A stretch of DNA of 64,000 bases. Source: SIG603 sp963589785 (lineage in GTDB: Bacteria > Bacillota > Clostridia > Oscillospirales > Acutalibacteraceae). Location: the NCBI GenBank assembly GCA_963589785.1, contig CAVAMJ010000002.1, positions 124,001 to 188,000 of the forward strand. The letters run 5' to 3'. The notes under the pieces are model-generated. The model was given only the letters and a program-made list of their open reading frames with translations, searched no databases and had not been told where the DNA came from. Below are positions 9,314 to 19,489 of the stretch, in pieces. The position numbers and the translations under genes are program-made. Numbering within the stretch: position 1 is the first letter of the stretch; every line of letters begins with the position of its first letter.

Positions 9314-9458
9314 TGTTAAGCACCTCCAAAATATAAACTAAACAAAAATTGCGGACAGCACAATACTGCCCGCAATCAAAATCATCAAGATAAATGATAT
9401 TGACCTATGTCAGACAGAACTGCATGGGTGAAAGCACGGTGTGCTTTACTTTGTTGTC
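9314..9458 (-). ncRNA. L20-type leader (attenuator) of infC-rpmI-rplT
   Basis: The roughly 140-base leader runs from a consensus promoter to the infC ribosome-binding site. It holds an internal AAAGCAC..GTGCTTT hairpin near 9431-9447 and a strong terminator hairpin just before infC. That layout is the one known for L20-controlled attenuation in Firmicutes. The assignment rests on position, promoter and terminator; the L20-binding site itself was not modelled. Confidence 0.75.
9342..9376 (-). terminator. Attenuator terminator in the infC leader
   Basis: On the minus strand ATTGCGGGCAG pairs with CTGTCCGCAAT (11 bp, one G-T) around a short loop and is followed by TTTTTG TTT. It ends about 29 bases before the infC start, so readthrough must be regulated. 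Confidence 0.85.
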
Positions 9459-9464
9459 TTAGCT

Positions 9465-9493
9465 ATTATATTACCTTTAACCGCCGTTGTCAA
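9465..9493 (-). promoter_or_regulatory. Consensus sigma-A promoter for infC operon
   Basis: Minus strand TTGACA (9493-9488), 17-base spacer, TATAAT (9470-9465). Both hexamers match consensus exactly, as expected for a ribosomal operon. Confidence 0.9.
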
Positions 9494-9545
9494 TAACAAT
9501 TTAAGATTTTTTCGGTAATTTGCTATCACTATCTTAATTTATTAT

Positions 9546-11981
9546 TTATCTGATGTCGTAAACGCTTCTGATTCTGAGATTATTCGGCTCACCAGACATA
9601 ATCTTAACTCTCTTCTCGCCCTTATCCATATCGAAATAGTTATCGGAGAGAATCATATCCTCGTTTTCGTTGAGAATTTCAACGCTCTTTGCGTAAGCGT
9701 CACTTGTAACTACAAGCTCATCGCCCTCAACCTTAACAGTAAGCTTCGGATCGAGATAGTTAAAGTGCTTATGGAATGTAAAGATTACAGAACCATTCGA
9801 GAGAAGCTCGCCGTTCTCATAAAGCTGATAGCTTACATAATCGTTATATTCCTCTGCTTCATCGTGAAGGTCTACCTTATCGAGCCAAACAGCGCTAAGT
9901 GCAGGTACGGTGATTTCGTTCTCACCCTCAAGCTTAATAGTAGAATCGTTCTTTCTGAGCTGCCACTTAACTGTTACGGTGTGCTCGTTCATAGTCTCGT
10001 TGGAGACATTGAGTCTAATGCTCTTCTTGAGGTCATACGGCTCAGCGTTAACATTTGTATCCTGAGTGAGAACGCTCTCCTCCTCGCATGAAAGAAGAAT
10101 AGGAGCGAACATTCTCTTCTCGTAGTAGTGAAGTGCCTTCCAGCGTCCGAAGTAGTCGATAGAAGACCAAGAAGCAACCGGCCAGCAATCATTAAGCTGC
10201 CATACGATAGTGCCCATGCAGATGCCGCGAATTCTTCTCAAATGCTCGACGCCGTACTTGATTCCCTCACCCTGTAAAAGCTGAGAAGCATAGAGTGTGG
10301 TATCAAAAGAAGTAGGCATCTTGTATGTCTGAGACATATAGTTGAGGATCTTACCGTTAGCACCGTTGCAGCGCTGATGCTTCTCCATGACATATGAGAA
10401 TACATTTCTGTCCTCAGGCAAAGTGAATGACTCGACTGTCTTAAGTGACGGGAACGACTCAAAGCCGAACTCGGAGAGATAACGGAAATTGTGCTTTCTG
10501 TAGTCTGTGAACGGAAGACTTCCGTGCCAAACCATCCAGTAGTGAACGTCTCCTCGAGAATCATCGTTAGGATTATCAAATCCGCCGCCTGATGACGGGC
10601 TTGCCGGCCAGTAGTAGGTGTTCGGATCGTACTCCTTAAGAATCTGCGGAATGAGGTACTCGTACATTCTGATGTAGTCAGCCTTCTGCTTATGAGAGCT
10701 AACCCAAGTCCACTCATCTACGAACATTTCCATCTCGTTGTTTCCGCACCAAAGTCCCAAAGAAGCGTGGTGACGAATTCTCTTGACGTTGTCGATGATC
10801 TCCTGCTTGATGTTCTCGTGGAATTCAGGTGTGAGCTCGTAAACAGCACAAGCAAACATGAAGTCCTCCCAGACGATAAGTCCGAGCTCATCGCAGGCAT
10901 CCCAGAAGGAATCAAGCGGATAGTGACCGCCGCCCCAAACACGGATAGCGTTGTAGTTAGCGTCCTTGGCCTGCTTTAAAAGGTTATATGTTCTCTCTGG
11001 AGTAATTCTCTGGAAGATGTTATCTTCCGGAATATAGTCGGCGCCCATTGCGAAAATGCAAACACCGTTTACCTCGTGGGCAAAGCTCTCGCCGTACTCG
11101 TCCTTTTCTCTGCGGATAGTCATGGTGCGAAGACCGATTCTTCTCTCCCATGTGTCGATGATTTCATCGCCGTTCTTAAGGTTTACGGTAACAGTATAAA
11201 GCGGCTGTGCGCCGTAGCCGTTCGGCCACCAAAGCTCAGGATCCGGAATTGAGATAATGCCGGAGTCGTAGTTAACCTCATACTTCTTGCCGCTTGGAGC
11301 AACAGCATAAGCATCGCAGTTAAGCTCGCAGTCATCCTCTGTGGCAAAATCAATCTCGATATCGAGGTCAAGGTCAACCTCACCGTCGTGGTGATTCTGT
11401 GTTACATAGACACTGTCAATTCTTGCTGTGTTGATTCCGAGTAATTTAACCGGCTTCCAAATACCAGCATCAGGAAGTCTCGGGCCCCAGTCCCAACCGA
11501 ACATGCAGTGAGTTTTTCTGATATTCGGGAAACCTACCATAGCATCGGAGCTGCCCTCTGCCTTGTAGATTTTGTACATCTCCTTGATGTACTCTGTCGG
11601 TGAAGAAATTTCAACCGTGAGTTCATTTCCCTCAGGCTTTAAAATGTCAAGCACATCGAACTCATAGGTTCTGTGCATATTCTCTGTGTGACCGATAAGT
11701 GTGCCGTTTAAGGTGACATCGCAAATTGTGTCGAGTCCCTCAAAGCAAAGGATAACCTCGTCTGATGAGAGAATATCCTCAGAAACATCAAAGCTTGTCT
11801 TAAAGACAAAGTCGTTTTCCATGAGCTTCAAAGCGGCAAGCTCGTTGTCTCTCCAGAACGGGTCTTCCATTTTTCCGTTCTCGAGAAGTCCGCTGTAAAC
11901 AGATCCCGGGATAGTGACAGGCATAAAGTCCTGACCGACTATCTTCATCTGCCAGTTGTCATGAAGCAATTTTGTAATCAT
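9546..11981 (-). CDS. Beta-mannosidase, glycoside hydrolase family 2
   Basis: 811 residues. Removes terminal beta-mannose from mannooligosaccharides or N-glycan cores. It has an N-terminal jelly-roll domain, an immunoglobulin-like domain, and a TIM barrel with NAIRVWGGGHYPLDSFWDAC. WCGNNEMEM holds the expected acid/base Glu and RYLSEFGFESFPS the expected nucleophile Glu. There is no signal peptide, so it acts in the cytoplasm on imported oligosaccharides. ATG at 11981 is preferred over an upstream TTG because AGGA lies 9 bases before it. It stands alone, with no mannan transporter or phosphorylase nearby. Confidence 0.93.
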   Translation of the reverse strand: MITKLLHDNWQMKIVGQDFMPVTIPGSVYSGLLENGKMEDPFWRDNELAALKLMENDFVFKTSFDVSEDILSSDEVILCFEGLDTICDVTLNGTLIGHTENMHRTYEFDVLDILKPEGNELTVEISSPTEYIKEMYKIYKAEGSSDAMVGFPNIRKTHCMFGWDWGPRLPDAGIWKPVKLLGINTARIDSVYVTQNHHDGEVDLDLDIEIDFATEDDCELNCDAYAVAPSGKKYEVNYDSGIISIPDPELWWPNGYGAQPLYTVTVNLKNGDEIIDTWERRIGLRTMTIRREKDEYGESFAHEVNGVCIFAMGADYIPEDNIFQRITPERTYNLLKQAKDANYNAIRVWGGGHYPLDSFWDACDELGLIVWEDFMFACAVYELTPEFHENIKQEIIDNVKRIRHHASLGLWCGNNEMEMFVDEWTWVSSHKQKADYIRMYEYLIPQILKEYDPNTYYWPASPSSGGGFDNPNDDSRGDVHYWMVWHGSLPFTDYRKHNFRYLSEFGFESFPSLKTVESFTLPEDRNVFSYVMEKHQRCNGANGKILNYMSQTYKMPTSFDTTLYASQLLQGEGIKYGVEHLRRIRGICMGTIVWQLNDCWPVASWSSIDYFGRWKALHYYEKRMFAPILLSCEEESVLTQDTNVNAEPYDLKKSIRLNVSNETMNEHTVTVKWQLRKNDSTIKLEGENEITVPALSAVWLDKVDLHDEAEEYNDYVSYQLYENGELLSNGSVIFTFHKHFNYLDPKLTVKVEGDELVVTSDAYAKSVEILNENEDMILSDNYFDMDKGEKRVKIMSGEPNNLRIRSVYDIR

Positions 11982-12043
11982 TTCAATCAATCCTTTCCGT
12001 GAAAAATTCCACGGCTAAATAATAGTACCCTTGATAAACAAAG

Positions 12044-15000
12044 TCAAGATAAATCTTTCACAACCGCCGACTCTTTTAGTCTTAAAGAATAGACATAACA
12101 AGCCTCTACCTTTTTGCCCATGATAAGTTCGAGCGACCTCTTATAAATTGCAAGCTGGGCTCTGTATCTTTCGACAAGCTCATCTACTGATTTTACTCTG
12201 TCCGTCTTGTAGTCAACGATATAGAGTTTGCCGTCCTTCTCAAAGTACAAGTCGACTGCGCCCTGTAAAAATATCTCTTCGTCAGAATTTGTATCGAACG
12301 CATCAATTTCACTTGCCTTGAGGTTAATACTGAACTGCCACTCCTTATAACAAGCATCTGCTGAAAGTATGCTTTTGCCAAGCTCCGACTTAAAAAAGCC
12401 GCTTATCATATCAATATCAATCGCATCGGCTTGCTCCACTGTGAGGAATTTCTCTGCCGTCAAGCGGTCAAGCTCAGCAAGCGGATCTATTGCGGCTTTC
12501 TGATAATCGCAGTAGTGCAGATATTCGTGGAATGCTGTTCCTCGTTCGGTAGCCGTCAAACCGCTTTCACTCATAAACGCCGGCCTTGGAAGCTTATCCG
12601 AAACGAACGAATCGTGCGCAAGCGACGAAGCCGTTGCCTTAGACGGTATCCTTGTGAGTGCCTCGTCGGGATACTTGAAATTAACAGACTGCTTAATTAC
12701 ATTTAGAAGCTCATCATTAGGCAAAGCCAATTCCTCATCGGCTTTTTGTGTTTCAAGACGATCTTCTGCACCGCAAAGCACATTCACCTCTATCGGACTT
12801 GTGGACGATGCAAGCATATTCTCCTCAAATCCGACCGCTTTTCTAAGCTCATGCGCAGACGGGTGTTTTAAGAGACAAAGCATTATCCATTCGCCGACAT
12901 TTGAGCACTGCTTGAGTGCAAAGGGAGTCAATCTGTCGCCGGCTGTCACATAGCCCTTGACCTTGCTTTTTGACAAATCTCCGCTGTAATTTACTATTAT
13001 CAATTTGTGCTCGGCTCTTGTGAGCGCTACATAGAAAATTCTCAGTTCCTCTGCGAGACTGTCGTTATAGTTCTCCATTAAGATAGCCTGTCGCATAATC
13101 GTGTTGTAATAAATTCTGCGATTATTGTCTATCATCTTAAGACCCATACCAAGCTTCATATTGAGCGCAACATCATCTGTCGGCTGTTTGAAGCCGAATG
13201 TGCTTCCGGCAAGAATACAGACGGGATACTGCAAGCCCTTTGAGCTGTGGACTGTCTGAATTACTACGCAGTCCTCGTTAACATCCGATTTGGTTTCCGC
13301 TATAGGTCCGCCGCCGTTTTCTATCATACGGCTAACTATTCTCACGAAGCCGTGCACGCCGACATAGCCCTGTGACTCAAAGCTTGCCGCCATCTCACGA
13401 AGCTTTCTAAGGTTAGCTATTCTCGATTCGCCGTCGCCCATTGCTCCCGCAATATCTAGATAACCAGTCATATCAAAAAGATAAGTTATGAAGTCTGCCG
13501 CCGACATAGTGACTGCGGCGGTTCGCAAGGACTCGATATCATCTAAAAGCTTCTTGAAATCAGCGTTTTCAGAGCCTTTGAGCGAAACATAAAGCGAGCT
13601 TTTTCTGTCGTCAAGCCTGAGCCTTGCTATCTCATCTGGAGTAAATCCGTAAACAGGGCTTAGCATAACGGAAAGAAGCGGAATGTCACGGTTCGGATTA
13701 TCTATAACCTGTAAGAACGAGAAAAATCCAAGTATCTCCGGGCGATCAAAAAACTTATCGGATGTTTTTGCCATAACGGGAACACCGTTCGCATAAAGCT
13801 CATCCGTATAATATGACACAACATTTTTAGCGTTTCTGAGAAGAATGGTGAAGTCGCTGTATCTCACGGGTCTTTCGCCGCCCTTGTCGGAAACGGTGTA
13901 GCCGCCGTCAACCATTTCACGAATGATGTGCGCTATGCGCCTAGCTTCAGTAACAGCCGCTTTCATTCTTTTCGGAGCGGAATCAGCCTCGAAGTCATCG
14001 CCAGAGCTATCGTCTGCGATAATATCCACACGTGTGATGTTTTTTTCGTTCGGCACAAGATCCTCTCTGCCTAAGACAAGCTCTTCGCCACTTCTGTAAT
14101 CTATGCCGCCGAGCTCTTCCATCATGAGCAAGCGGAAGAAATAGTTAACTGAATCGATAACCTCGGGAGCGGAACGGAAATTCCTATCGAGATTGATAAG
14201 CGCCGGCTCCTCGTGATAAGTTTCTTTTAATTCTTTAAAGCTTTTCTTGTATCCTAAGAATATCTCAGGCATTGCAAGACGGAAGCCGTAAATACTCTGC
14301 TTAATGTCGCCGACCATAAAGCGGTTTTTGTCGTCCTTTGAGAGTGCCCAGAAAATAGCGTCCTGAACCTGGTTCGTGTCCTGATACTCGTCTATCATGA
14401 CCTCGTCGAATTTATCGCAGAGCGAAAGAGCAAGCTCCGTGCGCTTGTAGCCGTCTTTGTCTTTCTCTATAAGAAGCCTTACCGCCATGCGCTCGAGGTC
14501 GGTGAAATCGAGGACATTTTTTTCTCGCTTGAGTTCGGAGAAAATCTCACCGAACCTTTTTGTCAAATCCCTAAGTTCTAAGACTATCGGCTTCATCTCG
14601 CCGATTTCCTCTTGGATTATCGCTTCGCTGTCCGAGAAAATTTCGGGAAGCTTTTTAGTGAGCTCATCCAAAACCTCATCGATAGCGGCATCAATTCTTA
14701 TCTTTAGCGAATCATCACTGAAGCCTCGTATCGGCTTTTTCTTCGGCTTTGAAAAGAGGCTGAGTGCCCCCGCTGTCTCGTCCCATTCGCCGCTTTCAAG
14801 TCTTGCCGCTATAAGCTCGCAGTAATCCTTGAGCTCGAGAAGAATGTCCTTTCTTTTGTCGAAAATCGCATCGTTTTCCTGCGCGGCACGAAAGTTATCA
14901 TCGAGAAGTCTCACGAAATACTTCATCTTCTCGAGGGCGCTGTCCATGATAATTCTGCCCCATACTGTTTCCGCTACGGGCTTTTCGTCATCATATAGGC

Positions 15001-15577
15001 TTACTATATCGGAGAACCATTTCTCGGGGAAAAGATGACAGCTTGTAAATTCATACAGCGTTTTGATTGCGTTCACAAGCTTTTTATCGTCCTTATCGGA
15101 AGAGAAAAAATCAGCAAGGAAGGTTTTTCCGTCAACAAAATATTCATCAAGAACAGCATCCAAAGCCTGATTTTGAAGCTCCTTGCCGAGGTTCTCGTCA
15201 ACAACACCGAAATCTGATTTAATATCGAGATTATAGAAATTCTCTCTTACAAGCTTGGTGCAAAATGAGTCGACAGTCGAGATATTCGACTGGGAAAGAA
15301 GCATCTGCTGTTTTCTGTAAAAGCTATTGGAGGGGAACTCTCTTATCTTTGCTCTGAGTGCTTTATTTATTCTCTCTTTCATCTCAGCTGCCGCCGCTTT
15401 GGTAAAGGTAACGACAAGCAGTCTGTCGGCGGGAACGGGATTGGTCTCGTCAGTCAGAAGTGAAATAATTCTTTCGACAAGAACAGCCGTTTTTCCCGAA
15501 CCTGCTGCAGCGGAAACGAGAACCGTTCCGCCTCTTGAGTCGATTGCACTTCTCTGAGCTTTAGTCCATGTCGGCAT
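12044..15577 (-). CDS. addA: ATP-dependent helicase/nuclease subunit A
   Basis: About 1177 residues. With AddB it forms the Firmicute RecBCD equivalent that resects double-strand breaks and prepares 3' ends for RecA. The UvrD-type motor has Walker A VSAAAGSGKTAVLVERI near residue 22 and a Walker B region DEVMIDEYQDTNQVQ. The C-terminal RecB-like nuclease domain has GAVDLYFEKDGKLYIVDYKTD with the Asp and Lys of the active site. The ATG at 15577 is preferred over 15586 because the run of G residues lies at correct distance only from the former. It overlaps the end of addB. Confidence 0.96.
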   Translation of the reverse strand: MPTWTKAQRSAIDSRGGTVLVSAAAGSGKTAVLVERIISLLTDETNPVPADRLLVVTFTKAAAAEMKERINKALRAKIREFPSNSFYRKQQMLLSQSNISTVDSFCTKLVRENFYNLDIKSDFGVVDENLGKELQNQALDAVLDEYFVDGKTFLADFFSSDKDDKKLVNAIKTLYEFTSCHLFPEKWFSDIVSLYDDEKPVAETVWGRIIMDSALEKMKYFVRLLDDNFRAAQENDAIFDKRKDILLELKDYCELIAARLESGEWDETAGALSLFSKPKKKPIRGFSDDSLKIRIDAAIDEVLDELTKKLPEIFSDSEAIIQEEIGEMKPIVLELRDLTKRFGEIFSELKREKNVLDFTDLERMAVRLLIEKDKDGYKRTELALSLCDKFDEVMIDEYQDTNQVQDAIFWALSKDDKNRFMVGDIKQSIYGFRLAMPEIFLGYKKSFKELKETYHEEPALINLDRNFRSAPEVIDSVNYFFRLLMMEELGGIDYRSGEELVLGREDLVPNEKNITRVDIIADDSSGDDFEADSAPKRMKAAVTEARRIAHIIREMVDGGYTVSDKGGERPVRYSDFTILLRNAKNVVSYYTDELYANGVPVMAKTSDKFFDRPEILGFFSFLQVIDNPNRDIPLLSVMLSPVYGFTPDEIARLRLDDRKSSLYVSLKGSENADFKKLLDDIESLRTAAVTMSAADFITYLFDMTGYLDIAGAMGDGESRIANLRKLREMAASFESQGYVGVHGFVRIVSRMIENGGGPIAETKSDVNEDCVVIQTVHSSKGLQYPVCILAGSTFGFKQPTDDVALNMKLGMGLKMIDNNRRIYYNTIMRQAILMENYNDSLAEELRIFYVALTRAEHKLIIVNYSGDLSKSKVKGYVTAGDRLTPFALKQCSNVGEWIMLCLLKHPSAHELRKAVGFEENMLASSTSPIEVNVLCGAEDRLETQKADEELALPNDELLNVIKQSVNFKYPDEALTRIPSKATASSLAHDSFVSDKLPRPAFMSESGLTATERGTAFHEYLHYCDYQKAAIDPLAELDRLTAEKFLTVEQADAIDIDMISGFFKSELGKSILSADACYKEWQFSINLKASEIDAFDTNSDEEIFLQGAVDLYFEKDGKLYIVDYKTDRVKSVDELVERYRAQLAIYKRSLELIMGKKVEACYVYSLRLKESAVVKDLS

Positions 15578-18500
15578 GATTCTCATCCCCCTTTGAGCTG
15601 TCCTTTAATTCGCTTTCCATTTGATTTAAAATATCGTCGTTTTTTCCGCCCACGCTCTTTGATTTATTCTTGTCTCTTTTAGACAGGCACACTGGAGCGT
15701 AGTCGCAGTAGTCGCAGTTATAAGAATTTACCATAACGGGATCAGCCGCACATTTTCCGTCAAGAACGCCCTCCGCCATATTTGAGATTGTCTTTCTTAT
15801 ATATTCGAATATAAGTTTAAATCCATTGGCACTGACAAGGTGATTTCCCTTTTTGAGACTTCCGTCCTTTAGAAGTGTAGCTTGGATAAATCTTCCGCCG
15901 ACATTCTTCTCCATGGCATCGACAACCTCTATGCTGTCGAGCAAAAGTCCTTTCATTCTCTGGTTCTTGTCTCGTTCCTTTTGAATGGCAGTCTCGGAGT
16001 CATCTTTTTTTGCGGCGAAGGAGTCTATCTTAGCCGGCATATACAAAACTCCGGCTGGGAGATATTTTCCGCCGTCCGTTATCGCACAAAGATAGATGAG
16101 CATCTGCATATTAAGTCCAAAGAGAACCTCTGAAAGCTTAAAGTCCTTTGCTCCCGTTTTGTAGTCGATAATTCTGACATATTTGCCGCCGTCTCTTGCG
16201 GTATAAAGGTCGAAGCGGTCGATTTTACCGCCAACCTTGATAAGCTTTCCGCTGTCCGTTTTGATTTTGAGCGGTGGAAACTCCGTGCCCTCCTGAAGAG
16301 AAAGCTCGAAATATTTCGGCTCGAATTTGCTCTGAGCAAACTCCTCGACAAGTCTCAAAAGGAGTGTATATGCCGCTTTGACCATTCGAGAAATGCGGTA
16401 CTTGTCCTGTGCGCCGAGATTATCATAGCCGCCCATTTCCTCGTCGGCATATTGCTTTGCGAAAAGCTCTGTGTCTTCTTTCAGCTTTTCTTCGTTGCCG
16501 CTGTAGCTTTGTATGCCTTGTCTCAGAACCTTTTCGAGGATATAGTGCATGACAGTGCCGTACTGTCTGTTTCCGATTTCCGCCGTTTCAAGCTTTTTTG
16601 CATTCAGACTGTAACGGCAGAAATACATAAACGGGCACTTATAGAATGTCTCTATCTGGCTTGCAGACAACATTCTTCCGTCAAAAAATCTCTCCGATAC
16701 TTTTTTATCTTCAATATCAAAGGAACCTTGATTTGCTCCTCTTTCGAGTGCCTTTTTTCTTCCGTCGATTTTGTCTTCGTTTGAAAAATTGCCTTCGTCA
16801 GAAAAATATTTCTCAAGAGTAGCCTTTAGGCTGTCGTTTGAAGAAAAGCTTTTCGCATAGCTTGAAAAAGCGGCATTTTTAGTCGTTATGTAATAGCTTG
16901 GGGAAAGCTCCTTAATCTCCTTGATTCCCGAGAATATCAATTCGATATTTTCTATGACCTCGCTTTTTGACGCTCCGCCGGAGGTATTATAAGTAAGATA
17001 AAGCTTTTCGGACGGATTTGTTATCGCCTTGTAAGCGTTAAATCTTTCAATTTGAGTGAGCTGTTCTACGGGATTTTCAAGGTCAAGCCTAAGCTCTCTC
17101 ATTATCTTCTTTTCGCCCTCGGAGATGAGCCCCTTTGTGCTTGGCACGGTCGGGAAAGAATCTCGCTTACAGCCGACTATAAAGGTAATCTTAGGACTTG
17201 ACTGCAAAAGCTCTATCGCAGAGCCGAACTGAACACTGTCGATATAAGTCGGAATGTCCCTTGTTTCCTCGACCTCGAGAACATTTTTCATGTACTCGTA
17301 AAATTTAGCGGCATCGATTTTTCTCTCGCCGAGCGTAAAAACAAACTGATCGAGCACGCCCATAAGCTTAGCCCAAATGCGTTTTCCATCGTCTGCACGG
17401 TCGGAAAGTCTATGTGCTTCGTCTCTGCAAAATTCACTCTGCTTGATTATTGCATCAGCTACCTTAGCTTCATCAAGAAGCGTATAAATCGCACGGCAAA
17501 CAGAAGCGGCATCCGTCTTTTTTATGCTGTCAGCAAATTTAACAAGCGGAGCGATAACCCTTTCCCTCGTCTCGTTGATTTTCGCGAGCTGTTCTTCTGT
17601 TTTTTCGTCAAACTTCTTTCCGTATCCCTCGGGGTGTCTTGTGAAGTCGCTTTTCCATGCCTTGCCGTTTAATTTCCAGACATAAGCGTAGTTCTCGAGA
17701 TTAGAAATATCCTCGCCCGATAAACCCAAAAGTCCTGTTTTCATATAGGCAAGAATATCCTCAGTTCTGAAGCCGTAAAGCGAAATATTAAAAGCACCGA
17801 AAACAAATCGCACAAGCGGCGTGGCATCTATTCTTTCTGCTCTCGCAAAGTGAATCGGAATGTTCCACTTCGCAAATATGCTCTCGACAGAATGTGAATA
17901 AGCGGCAACATCGGCACAAATAACAGAAATATCTCTGTACTTATAGCCGCCGTGCATCACAAGATTTCTTATAGTCGCCGCCGTATATTCGAGTTCATCG
18001 TATGCGCTTTTGCCCTCAAAGACAAAAATATCATTAGGCACATCATCGGAGTATTCGGGATTATCTGAAAAAGCGGAGATTTCAAGTCGCTTGAGTTCTT
18101 CTGATTTCAAGCGTTTATTTTCACCGAGCGTTACTACTTCTCCGCTCACCTCAAGAGACCTCTCCTTAGCCTCTGCCGTCAGCTTTTGGTATGTCTCGAA
18201 AACAGGCTCGAAAAAGTTCTCGCGATTTCCCTTTGGACTTGGCATACAAAGGCTGACAAGAACATCATCGGCACTTCTCACCGCCGACATAATAATCGAG
18301 CGCTTCGGCTTATCGAAGGTCTCAAACGAATCAAAGAAGACCGTAGTCCCCTTAAAATAATCGTTTTTCTCGACAAGGCCTGCGGCAAAGTCGATTAAAT
18401 CGGACGGATCGGTGTAGCTTCTCTTGACTATCGCATCGTAAGCCGAATAGACAAGACCTATTTCCTTTAGCTTTTCGGATAGGACACTGTCATCTGTTTT

Positions 18501-18911
18501 CAAATCGGATATTGCATCATATCCGATACCCGAGGACTTGAGCGTCTCCACCGTCTCGAGCATCATAGGAGAAAGCTTAGCGGAGTCGGCATCAAGGACG
18601 TTTAGTTCATAGCGGCACTCGTCAATCGCCAAATTCATAGAGAGAATTTTTCCGCTGTCGCTTATTCGCTTTTTAGCTAAACCACCGTAGGTTTCGATTA
18701 TGTTTCCCGCAAGTCTCGAGAAGCTGAGCACACGAATATTGACGGCAAGGCTTGCGCCCGCCGCCTTTAAAATGCTTTTTTCAGCCTCAAATGTGAACTG
18801 ATCGGGCAAAACAATTATCGATTTCTTGCCCTCTTCGGCAAGTCTGCAAGCTTTCTCGCAGACATAATGCGTTTTTCCGTAGCCCGATCTTCCCGTCAGA
18901 AATCTAAGCAT
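15561..18911 (-). CDS. addB: ATP-dependent helicase/deoxyribonuclease subunit B
   Basis: 1116 residues. Second subunit of AddAB. Walker A GRSGYGKTHYV starts at residue 7. The nuclease domain carries the four cysteines expected to hold an iron-sulfur cluster: one in ETFYKCPFMYFC and three in NCDYCDYAPVC near the C-terminus. RIIDYKTGAKDF supplies the nuclease Asp and Lys. It lies between an 87-residue unknown protein upstream (7-base gap) and addA, which it overlaps. Confidence 0.95.
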   Translation of the reverse strand: MLRFLTGRSGYGKTHYVCEKACRLAEEGKKSIIVLPDQFTFEAEKSILKAAGASLAVNIRVLSFSRLAGNIIETYGGLAKKRISDSGKILSMNLAIDECRYELNVLDADSAKLSPMMLETVETLKSSGIGYDAISDLKTDDSVLSEKLKEIGLVYSAYDAIVKRSYTDPSDLIDFAAGLVEKNDYFKGTTVFFDSFETFDKPKRSIIMSAVRSADDVLVSLCMPSPKGNRENFFEPVFETYQKLTAEAKERSLEVSGEVVTLGENKRLKSEELKRLEISAFSDNPEYSDDVPNDIFVFEGKSAYDELEYTAATIRNLVMHGGYKYRDISVICADVAAYSHSVESIFAKWNIPIHFARAERIDATPLVRFVFGAFNISLYGFRTEDILAYMKTGLLGLSGEDISNLENYAYVWKLNGKAWKSDFTRHPEGYGKKFDEKTEEQLAKINETRERVIAPLVKFADSIKKTDAASVCRAIYTLLDEAKVADAIIKQSEFCRDEAHRLSDRADDGKRIWAKLMGVLDQFVFTLGERKIDAAKFYEYMKNVLEVEETRDIPTYIDSVQFGSAIELLQSSPKITFIVGCKRDSFPTVPSTKGLISEGEKKIMRELRLDLENPVEQLTQIERFNAYKAITNPSEKLYLTYNTSGGASKSEVIENIELIFSGIKEIKELSPSYYITTKNAAFSSYAKSFSSNDSLKATLEKYFSDEGNFSNEDKIDGRKKALERGANQGSFDIEDKKVSERFFDGRMLSASQIETFYKCPFMYFCRYSLNAKKLETAEIGNRQYGTVMHYILEKVLRQGIQSYSGNEEKLKEDTELFAKQYADEEMGGYDNLGAQDKYRISRMVKAAYTLLLRLVEEFAQSKFEPKYFELSLQEGTEFPPLKIKTDSGKLIKVGGKIDRFDLYTARDGGKYVRIIDYKTGAKDFKLSEVLFGLNMQMLIYLCAITDGGKYLPAGVLYMPAKIDSFAAKKDDSETAIQKERDKNQRMKGLLLDSIEVVDAMEKNVGGRFIQATLLKDGSLKKGNHLVSANGFKLIFEYIRKTISNMAEGVLDGKCAADPVMVNSYNCDYCDYAPVCLSKRDKNKSKSVGGKNDDILNQMESELKDSSKGDENHADMD

Positions 18912-18918
18912 ATTTTAA

Positions 18919-19182
18919 TCACCACAAAAACGAAGAAATATCTCCTAAATCGGTCATATCGCCGAACTCGCCTTTATCTATGACCTCGCCCTCCCATGTG
19001 TAGTATGGGTCTCTCATCTGAGCGTAGTTATCCATTAGCTCTAAAAGTCTCTCGCCCGTGTTCATATATGTCTCAAATTCTGCTTTCTGCTCTTCCGTTG
19101 CCGCCTCACTCAAGTGATAAACGGGTGTCTCTATAAAGCACTCCGAAAAGAAAACTTCCGGCTTTTTATCTTTTTTATTCAT
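18919..19182 (-). CDS. Small acidic protein of unknown function, first in the addBA operon
   Basis: 87 residues, not recognised. Acidic with no membrane segment and no signal peptide. It begins MNKKDKKPEVFFSECF and ends in GDISSFLW. The ATG has AGGAG 8 bases upstream, a good promoter precedes it, and addB starts 7 bases after its stop, so it is a genuine expressed gene. Position suggests a link to AddAB, but nothing in the sequence indicates a role. Confidence 0.75.
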   Translation of the reverse strand: MNKKDKKPEVFFSECFIETPVYHLSEAATEEQKAEFETYMNTGERLLELMDNYAQMRDPYYTWEGEVIDKGEFGDMTDLGDISSFLW

Positions 19183-19224
19183 ATATATTAACTCCTTTGC
19201 AAAACATCAAATCGTTTTTAGAAT

Positions 19225-19253
19225 ATTTTAGCATGTTTGTTCTCTCCTTTCAA
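19225..19253 (-). promoter_or_regulatory. Predicted promoter of the 87-aa gene-addB-addA operon
   Basis: Minus strand TTGAAA (19253-19248), 17-base spacer, TAAAAT (19230-19225), about 45 bases before the first start codon. Confidence 0.65.
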
Positions 19254-19304
19254 CATTTCGTAAAGTGCGATAATCTCAAAGCACCAAAACATACCCATAA
19301 ACGC

Positions 19305-19343
19305 AAAAATCGGACAAGACAGATAGACTGCCTTATCCGATTT
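19305..19343 (-). terminator. Terminator of the malate transporter operon
   Basis: Minus strand AAATCGGATAAGGCAG pairs with CTGTCTTGTCCGATTT (16 bp including G-T pairs), loop of five, ending in TTTTT. It lies about 150 bases after the transporter stop. The 19183-19489 gap otherwise holds only the promoter above; the AT-rich stretch 19344-19489 shows no gene. Confidence 0.85.
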
Positions 19344-19489
19344 AACTTGGCGTACTGTAACTAAAGGGGTAACTTAGGATAATTTAATAATATGGGATAG
19401 TGTAAAATGTATGATGTTATTGCACTTAATTGCACATTCTTTTTGTAGGATTAATGATATACGCCAATTTGTAATTAAATTTAGCTTAA

